This document shows, in pieces, positions 1 to 4,975 of a DNA stretch of 8,275 bases (positions within the stretch are counted from its first letter, which is position 1; every line of letters starts with the position of its first letter). The notes beneath the pieces are model-generated. The model was not told the origin of the DNA. It worked only from the letters and a program-made list of their open reading frames with translations, and made no database searches. The stretch is from Dehalococcoidia bacterium. Its GTDB lineage: Bacteria > Chloroflexota > Dehalococcoidia > GIF9 > AB-539-J10. The translations under genes and the position numbers were made by a program. Location of the stretch: assembly GCA_023229725.1 (NCBI GenBank), contig JALNYR010000110.1:527-8801 (forward strand), given 5' to 3'.

Positions 1-2
1 AC

Positions 3-224
3 CTGACACACAAGTCCGCCGGATCCGCAGAGCCTGACGCGGGGTTGCCCACAGAATTTGTTGATGACATCGCCAGCCTCGCGGCACTTGACACAGAACT
101 CGGCAGGGTTAATGCATCGGCCTCCATGTGCACTGAGACTGGCAGGGTCACCGCTGCGCTCGCTCTCTTCACCACCGCGCCGCCAGCGGCAAAAAGGTCT
201 AAACGCGGCGCTGCGTCGTCTTGA
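3..224 (+). CDS. C-terminal end of an unidentified protein (gene runs off left edge)
   Basis: The frame beginning at base 3 is open from the window edge to a TGA at 222-224, giving the last 73 codons of a gene that starts to the left. Support for coding is moderate: the frame has a natural amino-acid mix (a short acidic stretch FVDDIASLAALDTELG near codons 19-34, then an Ala/Thr-rich stretch), and the other two forward frames have early stops. The end of the protein is Pro/Ala-rich followed by a basic cluster, AAKRSKRG at codons 62-69, which fits a K-[KR]-x-[KR] monopartite nuclear localisation signal just before the C terminus. The same type of motif occurs in several neighbours. No family is recognised from this fragment. 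A methionine-initiated frame of 64 codons at 58-252 overlaps it but looks like a shadow. Confidence 0.6.
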   Translation: MTHKSAGSAEPDAGLPTEFVDDIASLAALDTELGRVNASASMCTETGRVTAALALFTTAPPAAKRSKRGAASS

Positions 225-517
225 AACGTTCGGGGGCATGAACATGCATTAAAAACATAAAAGGGCAATGAGTGAACACCCGAGCTGAGCAAGGGGGGTT
301 CAAGAGGATTTAAAAAATGTACTCTTCTATGCCCCATCACTGGACAGCATACAATGCGTGACGGCTGGGGGTAAAAAATGGGTTGTCAGTGTTATTTTTT
401 CGCGCCCTTCCTGGGCCATGTCCATGGTCGCATGTTTATGACCACGTTTTTTGTTTCACCTCAGTTCACGGAGTGTGCGTATGTGGTGTGACGCTGTGAT
501 GATGAGGGGAGTGGGGG
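225..517. other. convergent intergenic spacer
   Basis: This stretch lies between the 3' end of the left-edge + strand gene and the 3' end of the - strand 365-codon gene. I see no convincing gene in it. It holds a variant polyadenylation-type hexamer ATTAAA at 248-253 on the + strand, 23 bases after the TGA. A weak hairpin lies at 274-301 (GAACaCCC pairing with GGGGTTC, one bulged base). A second weak hairpin, TGGTC/GACCA at 425-444, is followed by a run of six T (447-452). Either could mark 3' transcript ends, but both stems are short and could be chance. Confidence 0.5.
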
Positions 518-1615
518 TCAGAGGTGCAGAGCGTCGAGCAGCGAGCTAGTTACGGCATCACGAAGCTGCTGTATCGCGTCTTCCTCGGACTGCCCATGGG
601 GAAACCTGGCGCAGATCGCCGCGAGTGCATCGGGGACGTCACTGAGCGAGGTTTTCACGAGTTCGACACTCTGGGCGAATTTCACGGGATCGGCAGCCTG
701 CTGCTTCATGAGGTAATTGATGTGCGGCTCGGACAAGTCCAGAACTACCCCGGCGGGGAACGGGGATGCTATTCCAGTGCGCGCGGTCTCTTTGCGGAGC
801 ATGGCCGTCGGGTTCGCCATCATTGCATAGAACACGTTGTCCGGCTCGAAGTCGTACGCCGTCTCGACCGGCTGTAGAGCAGTGATCCAGAATTGGATGC
901 ACGCCCAATGGATCCACGCCGCGTCCCCCGACCGCAGGGCACGCTCGAATGGTGCAGCTCTGAGGATCCGTGCACCAGACCTCAGGGACTCGAGCATCTC
1001 CCGGTACTCGGGCCCGGCCGCTTCGGGGGTCCGCAGATACCCGTAGACCGCCCCGGGAATGCCGTCGTTCGCTATCTGGTACTGGCAACCTGCCGCGGTA
1101 GACTTTGCGGGCTGTGTCGGCTGGGGCTGAGGTGGAGCCTGGAGTTGCGGCGGAGGTGGCGGGGGCATCATCTCGGCCGCCGTGGGAGCCGAGCGTCGCT
1201 TTGCCAGCGGCTCCGGTGCCGTCGCTGCCACACGTTTAGGCGCGCCAGCGGCGGATGCCTGCTTCGTCCGTGCGTGCAGTATGGCGGTGTACACTGCCAG
1301 GGGTACCGCCGGCATGGGCGGACTGCTTGCGTCCATCGGCGGCTCGGCCGCTACCTCGCCCGGGGATGCAAACAACGCCTCTCCTCGTGCAGCATAGATC
1401 ATCTTGAGCCGGGACAGCGACGGCAGGAAGTAGCGGTCGTCGGCGCGGCGCAGAACCGGTACGAGTGCGCCGCCCTCAATCTTTCCCCAGCTGACGTCTT
1501 CTGGCGCAACAGTCTTCCATTGTGCCACGGACCACGCCGGTGGATCCGCTGCGTCGGAAAACAGTTTGCCCGGACGGCAAAGCTCCACGAGCCGTACTTC
1601 GGTGGTTGCTGCCAT
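518..1615 (-). CDS. orphan protein, 365 aa, with bipartite NLS-like motif and proline-rich linker
   Basis: I do not recognise this protein. It reads as two domains joined by a low-complexity linker. The first, about residues 1-85, contains VRLVELCRPGKLFSD and a tryptophan-rich stretch (W28, W33, W43). The second, about residues 175-365, is rich in Trp, Tyr and Phe and is probably helical, including DAAWIHWACIQFWITAL near 231-247 and a Leu-rich C terminus. The linker (about 90-175) is Ala/Pro/Gln-rich, with a run of six prolines near 151-156. It carries KR at 127-128 and KRR at 139-141, ten residues apart, which is the spacing of a classical bipartite nuclear localisation signal. No transmembrane segment or signal peptide is evident. 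The ATG is in a good context (ACAATGG), is the first after an AT-rich divergent promoter region, and matches the ATGG start of the neighbours. The antisense 251-codon frame at 893-1648 is very Arg/Cys-rich and looks like a shadow. Coding is likely; function is unknown. Confidence 0.8.
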   Translation of the reverse strand: MAATTEVRLVELCRPGKLFSDAADPPAWSVAQWKTVAPEDVSWGKIEGGALVPVLRRADDRYFLPSLSRLKMIYAARGEALFASPGEVAAEPPMDASSPPMPAVPLAVYTAILHARTKQASAAGAPKRVAATAPEPLAKRRSAPTAAEMMPPPPPPQLQAPPQPQPTQPAKSTAAGCQYQIANDGIPGAVYGYLRTPEAAGPEYREMLESLRSGARILRAAPFERALRSGDAAWIHWACIQFWITALQPVETAYDFEPDNVFYAMMANPTAMLRKETARTGIASPFPAGVVLDLSEPHINYLMKQQAADPVKFAQSVELVKTSLSDVPDALAAICARFPHGQSEEDAIQQLRDAVTSSLLDALHL

Positions 1616-1811
1616 TGTTCAGTGGATTTTTCGATACTGTTGTGGTGACCTCTTTATGCGGATCTATCCGTGCGGCGTGTGTTAATATTCGATTCTCGCG
1701 TGGAATGGTGGATAGAGTGTGTGGGCAGATTTCGGAAATAAATTGCAATACTCACGTTTCGCTTCGGTCGCGATTTATTTTTTGGACGGTTGCAGTTTTT
1801 CTAAATCTTTG

Positions 1812-1847
1812 ACCGCAGATATTTTTAATAACCGCAGATTTTTTTAT
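1812..1847 (+). repeat. tandem direct repeat, 19 bp period, in divergent promoter
   Basis: ACCGCAGATATTTTTAA at 1812-1828 is repeated as ACCGCAGATTTTTTTAT at 1831-1847, identical at 15 of 17 positions. The GC-containing core ACCGCAGAT is exact in both copies and stands out from the AT-rich surroundings. The two copies lie just upstream of and overlapping the TATA-like element, so they may be paired regulator-binding sites. The repeat is directly visible; the role is inferred. Confidence 0.6.
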
Positions 1848-1854
1848 AAAATCT
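1836..1854. repeat. perfect 7 bp inverted repeat with 5 base loop
   Basis: AGATTTT (1836-1842) and AAAATCT (1848-1854) are exact reverse complements separated by TTTAT. The palindrome overlaps the second copy of the direct repeat and encloses part of the TATA-like element. It could be an operator-like site, or only a consequence of high A+T content. Confidence 0.45.
1845..1852 (+). promoter_or_regulatory. TATA-like element upstream of Sel1-RING gene
   Basis: TATAAAAT at 1845-1852 matches the eukaryotic TATA consensus. It lies 105 bases before the ATG at 1957, leaving room for an AT-rich 5' leader of several tens of bases. Other AT-rich stretches, such as TTTAAATAAAAT near 1867-1878, could serve instead. 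Confidence 0.4.
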
Positions 1855-1938
1855 ACTTTTTTTGATTTTAAATAAAATCCGTTGGGCAGTTTGGATATTT
1901 TTGAATAAACGAGAGATACAAACGAATCTTTTTAAACT

Positions 1939-1946
1939 CCCCCCCC
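1939..1946 (+). repeat. C8 homopolymer run before Sel1-RING start
   Basis: Eight consecutive C, followed by four T, lie 10 bases before the ATG within the presumed 5' leader. A run of this length could vary in length between genomes. It is outside the coding frame, so slippage would alter only the leader. Confidence 0.6.
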
Positions 1947-1956
1947 TTTTCAACCC

Positions 1957-2814
1957 ATGGACACCACTGTGGCGGAGTTTCAGCGGGCATCAGAGCAAGG
2001 CGATGCGGCAGCGCAATGCAACCTCGGTGTGTGCTACGACCGCGGCGAAGGCGTCGCGATGGACCACGCCGAGGCGGTGCACTGGTACCGCCTCGCGGCA
2101 GGGCAGGGTAACTCGGAAGCGCAGTTCAACCTCGGTGTGTGCTACGACGACGGCCAAGGCGTCGCGAGGGACCACGCCGAGGCGGTGCACTGGTACCGCC
2201 TCGCGGCCGAGCAGGGCATCGCGAAAGCGCAGCTCAACCTCGGTCTATCCTACGCCGACGGCGAGGGCATTACGGAGGATCACGCCGAGGCGGTGCGCTG
2301 GTACCGCCTCGCGGCCGAGCAGGGCAACGCAAAAGCGCAGTACAGTCTCGGCCTGTGCTACCGCTACGGCGAAGGTACCGAGGTGGACCACACCGAGGCG
2401 GTGCGCTGGTACCGCCTCGCGGCCGCGCAGGATTATGTGCCAGCGCAGTGCAACCTCGGTGTGTGCTACCACAATGGCGAAGGCGTCGCGGTGGACCACG
2501 CCGAGGCGGATCGCTGGTTCCGTCTCGCGGCAGCGCAGGGCCTCTCGGGGGCGATAAGTGCTCGGCGAGAGACAACCTGCACCACGGAAGAACCTGTGCC
2601 AAAGAAGCGCAAAGAGGAGTCGACAGAAGTGGATGAAGCCGAACCCGTTGGCGGGCATGGCGCATGTGTTGTGTGCATGGTGAACAAACGCCAGATGGCC
2701 TTTGCTGACTGCGGCCACCTCTGCCTCTGCTTCGCCTGTGCACGGAAGATCACAGATGCATGCCCCCTGTGTCGGGTACCCATTAGACACAATATGATCA
2801 AGATATTCTACTGA
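1957..2814 (+). CDS. Sel1-repeat protein with C-terminal IAP-type RING finger (putative E3 ubiquitin ligase)
   Basis: This 285 aa protein has three parts. After a short leader, residues 15-194 are five perfectly phased 36-residue Sel1-like (TPR-related) repeats, each built on AQxNLGxCYxxGEGVxxDHAEAVxWYRLAAxQ-type positions, forming a helical protein-binding solenoid. Residues 195-235 are a charged linker with VPKKRKE at 214-220, close to the SV40 large-T nuclear localisation motif. Residues 237-285 are a C3HC4 RING: C237, C240, C252, H254, C258, C261, C269 and C272, with the CGHLCLC core and a hydrophobic tail ending IKIFY, as in inhibitor-of-apoptosis (IAP) RINGs. IAP-type RINGs recruit E2 enzymes and usually dimerise through that tail. 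The expected role is a ubiquitin ligase whose Sel1 part picks the substrate. No BIR domain is present, so it is not an IAP itself. Substrate and host target are unknown. The ATG (ATGG context) is the first in frame after a C-run. The gene converges on the nuclease gene. Confidence 0.93.
   Translation: MDTTVAEFQRASEQGDAAAQCNLGVCYDRGEGVAMDHAEAVHWYRLAAGQGNSEAQFNLGVCYDDGQGVARDHAEAVHWYRLAAEQGIAKAQLNLGLSYADGEGITEDHAEAVRWYRLAAEQGNAKAQYSLGLCYRYGEGTEVDHTEAVRWYRLAAAQDYVPAQCNLGVCYHNGEGVAVDHAEADRWFRLAAAQGLSGAISARRETTCTTEEPVPKKRKEESTEVDEAEPVGGHGACVVCMVNKRQMAFADCGHLCLCFACARKITDACPLCRVPIRHNMIKIFY
1999..2538 (+). repeat. five tandem 108 bp coding repeats (Sel1 units)
   Basis: Five units of exactly 108 bp begin at 1999, 2107, 2215, 2323 and 2431. 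They share blocks such as GACCACGCCGAGGCGGTGC and TGGTACCGCCTCGCGGC almost unchanged at DNA level. High identity at nucleotide level, including synonymous positions, points to recent duplication or ongoing homogenisation by recombination. Unit number may differ between related genomes. Confidence 0.9.
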
Positions 2815-2865
2815 CACACAAACACCACGCGGGAAGAGGCATGAGAGAGCAAAATGGATGCAGGT

Positions 2866-2871
2866 TTTATT
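2866..2871 (-). terminator. AATAAA polyadenylation-type signal after nuclease gene
   Basis: On the - strand, AATAAA lies four bases beyond the TGA (2876-2878) of the nuclease gene, inside the 61 bp convergent spacer. This is the canonical eukaryotic polyadenylation hexamer in the expected place. In some large viruses transcript 3' ends are set by hairpins instead, and I see no strong hairpin here. No AATAAA is visible for the opposing Sel1-RING gene. Confidence 0.45.
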
Positions 2872-2875
2872 GTTT

Positions 2876-3952
2876 TCAAATATCTTTGACCGCTGCCTTG
2901 CGCCACACAACCATAGAACGCTGCAGATCGGTATCAATGGGGATCTCGCTCGGGATGATGTCCGGTAGGGTTGGGTGGATCGTTATGATCGTCGCCCCAC
3001 TTATCTCGATGCCGAGCACACGCGAAAATGCCATGGCGTACAAGTTGAGCTGGATGCTCGCCTCAGTCAGATGGCACGCCGGTTTGCCAGCCGCGGGCGT
3101 TCCCGCCAGGCCAGCTTCGCCCCATTTGCTGTTCACGGTGAACTCCGGCCGGCGTTTCCAGTCGAACAGCCAGTATTTGCCCGTACCGTCGCGGAACAGC
3201 GCGTCAGCTGCCCCGGCCATGGCCAGTTCGTCGACGTAGACGCAAGTCTCGATGTGCACTGGCCGGAGTCCGCGCGCGTTGAGCAACGCGACCAGTTGCT
3301 CCAGGTGCCGAACCCCGACCACGGGTTCGGAAGCCTTGCGCCCATCGGCGCCAGGAATGTGTGGCGACGGCGGTACCAGCACGTCCGTGCAATACCGACC
3401 GTCCCCGGCCGCAGCCGCGGAAAGACAAGCCTCGATCACGGAATGCATCAGCGTGCCCTGCTCCCGCGCCATACGGGAGTTGGCTTTCCACAGCGCGGAA
3501 ATCTGGTCATTCGTTCGGTTGCCGTACACGGTCCGACGGCGGTACTGACTCAGTTTGGCGAGCGCGGCGCGCTCGTCAAACTCTGGAAACATCCGGTGCA
3601 TCAGCGTCGTCACGCTGTCCACGGCGCGGGTCACCGGCTGGCCGGTCTCCGTGTGGCGCACTACGTAGCGGTGCTCCGCGTGCAGGAGCGTCACGGTCCA
3701 CGGTCCGAACTGGTTCGTGCGGTCGCCTTCGGGTTGCGGTATGATGCACGGAGCCGACGCAACCTCGCGGCGCTTCGGCGGCGGCCCGCGGTCGCCGGTC
3801 TCGAGGTCGTATTCTTCGATGGCCAATTCCACGAGTCTGACCGCTGGCACCAGTCTGAAACATGCCCGGGCCGACTCCAAAATCTCCGCAAACCGTGCGG
3901 GCTTCTCTTCGCCAAACCTCATTTTCGTCATTGCGAGCGCGTCGTCGGCCAT
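2876..3952 (-). CDS. PD-(D/E)XK nuclease, RecB/Cas4-like exonuclease family
   Basis: A 358 aa protein with the full motif set of RecB-type PD-(D/E)XK nucleases. Residues 166-177 (GTLMHSVIEACL) hold the G-x3-H-x3-E motif with H170 and E174. E235 lies in the strand HIETCVY. D250 is in AGAADALF, D264 and K266 form the catalytic D-x-K in WLFDWKRR, and Q301 and Y305 (QLNLYAMAF) form the QxxxY motif. These residues bind divalent metal and cut DNA. Such nucleases serve in viral recombination, end processing and replication. Residues 80-150 (from WTVTLLHAEHRYVVRH to VDSVTTLMHRMFPEFD) resemble the region that precedes the nuclease core in giant-virus homologues. PPPKRR at 57-62 is NLS-like. I chose the MADD start at 3952 (ATAATGG). 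A start 26 codons upstream would translate the G-run and TATA-like spacer into low-complexity sequence. There is no helicase domain and no Fe-S cysteine cluster. It follows the TFIIS gene on the same strand. Confidence 0.9.
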   Translation of the reverse strand: MADDALAMTKMRFGEEKPARFAEILESARACFRLVPAVRLVELAIEEYDLETGDRGPPPKRREVASAPCIIPQPEGDRTNQFGPWTVTLLHAEHRYVVRHTETGQPVTRAVDSVTTLMHRMFPEFDERAALAKLSQYRRRTVYGNRTNDQISALWKANSRMAREQGTLMHSVIEACLSAAAAGDGRYCTDVLVPPSPHIPGADGRKASEPVVGVRHLEQLVALLNARGLRPVHIETCVYVDELAMAGAADALFRDGTGKYWLFDWKRRPEFTVNSKWGEAGLAGTPAAGKPACHLTEASIQLNLYAMAFSRVLGIEISGATIITIHPTLPDIIPSEIPIDTDLQRSMVVWRKAAVKDI

Positions 3953-4058
3953 TATTTTTTTTCCTTTCCCTTCTTTGTATTTTCTTTTTTCCTCCACGTG
4001 TGCATATATCCCCCCCCCCCTTCTTCCCATCGGTGTTTTGTGTGCATGTGTCCGATTA
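3953..4058 (-). promoter_or_regulatory. promoter-like spacer with G-run, TATA-like box and polypurine leader
   Basis: Read on the - strand towards the nuclease start, this 106 bp spacer shows an 11-G run (4010-4020), ATATAT (4004-4009), a CACGTG palindrome (3995-4000) and then about 40 bases of nearly pure purine ending in AAAAAAATA before the ATG at 3952. The TATA-like box is about 52 bases before the ATG. The same spacer is the 3' flank of the TFIIS gene. The nuclease therefore probably has its own promoter and is not simply co-transcribed with TFIIS. Confidence 0.5.
4010..4020 (-). repeat. G11 homopolymer run upstream of nuclease gene
   Basis: Eleven consecutive C on the given strand (G on the sense strand of the nuclease) lie immediately upstream of the ATATAT box. 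The length is prone to polymerase slippage and sequencing error. It is the longest homopolymer seen in the window. Confidence 0.7.
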
Positions 4059-4793
4059 TCACATTTTGCGTGCCCAGCCGCACTGTACGCATCGCAGGAA
4101 AAGCGTCATGCCCTCGTCCGCACTGCGCGTCTGCCTCTGGCTCGCCGTCACAGTCTCGCGGCGGCACCTGGGGCATGCGTACTCTTTGCAGATGAGTGCA
4201 CCATCCATGGGATCCGGGGCTGTGACCTCCCGCAACCTGCGGTCGGCCGCAGCTTTATCGGCTGCACGCACCGTGGCTGTCTTCAGTGCCCATTGCGGAG
4301 CCGTGGCGATTCCCCGTGCAACGCGCTCGTCGGCGAGAACCCATCCGCGGAGATCACTATCGGCATCCACGAGATTACTGTACATCGACCGGACGCGTGC
4401 GTTGTACGCCGTCCCGAGTCCGGAATGCCGGATGTACAGTCCTTCCTCTATCAGCAGTGCCGCGCGGTCGCGGGTCATGACGTGCCGGGCACTGGCTGGT
4501 TCCAGTTGCAACGCCGCCTCGAGCATGTCGCGCGCGCGGTCGCGGCCGGCCGCCGCTGGACGCTGGACCGTCCACCGGGCCTCCAGGTACCGGGCCAGTC
4601 GGCTGACCTCCGGATCGTCGTGGGAGCTGACGCTGTGCACACCGGCGCGCAACGCGGCACCGGCCTCCGAAGCGACCAGCCGTCGCCTGACGATGCCGCG
4701 CAGCGCTTCTGCGAGTTCCGCCGCCGGGGCTCCGCGTGCCACCGCGCCACAAATCCGCTCGGTCCACAGGATCGATTCGCGGGGATCGGCCAT
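4059..4793 (-). CDS. transcription elongation factor TFIIS
   Basis: TFIIS binds stalled RNA polymerase and stimulates cleavage of the backtracked transcript, letting elongation resume. This 244 aa protein shows all three domains. Residues 25-80 resemble the N-terminal LW domain (SHDDPEVSRLARYLEARW, with W74 at the conserved position). Residues 85-165 match the central polymerase-binding domain, including YNARVRSMYSNLVDADSDLRGWVL. Residues 205-241 are the zinc ribbon, with C207, C210, C235 and C238 around the invariant QTRSADE at 221-227, whose D226 and E227 complete the polymerase active site. I chose the start MADP at 4793 (GGAATGG). An ATG 15 codons upstream is in a weaker context and would place the inverted-repeat region in the protein. 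NCLDVs commonly encode TFIIS, often without domain I, so a full three-domain form is notable. A host gene fragment is less likely given the intronless, tightly packed surroundings. Confidence 0.94.
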   Translation of the reverse strand: MADPRESILWTERICGAVARGAPAAELAEALRGIVRRRLVASEAGAALRAGVHSVSSHDDPEVSRLARYLEARWTVQRPAAAGRDRARDMLEAALQLEPASARHVMTRDRAALLIEEGLYIRHSGLGTAYNARVRSMYSNLVDADSDLRGWVLADERVARGIATAPQWALKTATVRAADKAAADRRLREVTAPDPMDGALICKEYACPRCRRETVTASQRQTRSADEGMTLFLRCVQCGWARKM

Positions 4794-4975
4794 TCCTTTA
4801 TTGCTCACTGTCCCATCCCATCTAAAAATGTGTGACATGGGACACTGTGGACGAAAAGGGGAAGAGGGACCGATTTAAAATACAAACAAAAAACCGCTTT
4901 TGAGGACAGGAAGGAAAGAAGTGACGCGGAGTGGCTTTTAAAAAACCTGATAATAATAACCAAAGTCAAGCCGGC
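4794..4975. promoter_or_regulatory. divergent promoter between TFIIS and large ATPase genes
   Basis: This 182 bp spacer separates the TFIIS start (-) from the start of the long + strand gene. The AT-rich blocks TTTAAAATACAAAC (4874-4887) and TTTTAAAAAACC (4936-4947), then ATAATAATAA (4950-4959), are candidate promoter elements for the rightward gene. For TFIIS, the - strand reads AATAAAGGA immediately before the ATG and TTTTTAGATGGG a little further upstream. It also holds an 8 bp inverted repeat at 4809-4844. Transcription start sites cannot be fixed from sequence alone. Confidence 0.5.
4809..4844. repeat. 8 bp inverted repeat TGTCCCAT / ATGGGACA
   Basis: TGTCCCAT at 4809-4816 and ATGGGACA at 4837-4844 are exact reverse complements separated by 20 bases. 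The arms contain GC and so are less likely to be a composition artefact than those in the AT-rich spacer. The centre lies about 33 bases upstream of the TFIIS ATG, a plausible place for a dimeric regulator or a leader hairpin. Confidence 0.5.

Larger units (their letters stand above)
1616..1956. promoter_or_regulatory. AT-rich divergent promoter region
   Basis: This 341 bp spacer separates the divergently transcribed 365-codon gene (-) and the Sel1-RING gene (+). It is much richer in A+T than the genes, especially from 1770 to 1940. It contains a TATA-like element at 1845-1852, a direct repeat with a 19 bp period at 1812-1847, a small perfect inverted repeat at 1836-1854 and an 8-C run at 1939-1946. 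A second inverted repeat, AAATAAAT at 1736-1743 and ATTTATTT at 1773-1780, is low in complexity and may be chance. For the leftward gene, a CATAAAG-like element (reverse complement of 1651-1657) lies about 40 bases before its ATG. A promoter function is inferred from position and composition. Confidence 0.6.

Noticed and set aside
416..452. hairpin plus T run as an intrinsic terminator
   Set aside because: The stem is only five base pairs and the organism appears to be a eukaryotic virus, so a bacterial-type terminator is not supported; it is mentioned only as a weak hairpin.
893..1648. 251-codon open frame on the + strand
   Set aside because: It is antisense to the 365-codon gene, very rich in Arg and Cys, and starts without promoter-like sequence upstream.
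1999..2538. tandem repeats as a CRISPR array or non-coding satellite
   Set aside because: The 108 bp period keeps an open frame and encodes standard Sel1 units; there are no spacers.
1862..2557. 231-codon + strand frame overlapping the Sel1 repeats
   Set aside because: It is a frame-shifted reading of the 108 bp repeats, with Thr/Arg/Ser-rich periodic sequence that merely mirrors the repeat structure.
3953..4030. 26-codon N-terminal extension of the nuclease
   Set aside because: It would translate the G-run, TATA-like box and polypurine leader into Gly/Lys/Glu low-complexity sequence; the MADD start is more natural.
2975..4195. 406-codon open frame on the + strand
   Set aside because: It is antisense to the PD-(D/E)XK nuclease, runs through the pyrimidine-rich spacer and into the TFIIS gene, and is low in recognisable content.
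3717..4835. 372- and 338-codon open frames on the + strand over the TFIIS gene
   Set aside because: They are antisense to an unmistakable TFIIS and contain Arg/Ser/Pro-rich sequence without motifs.
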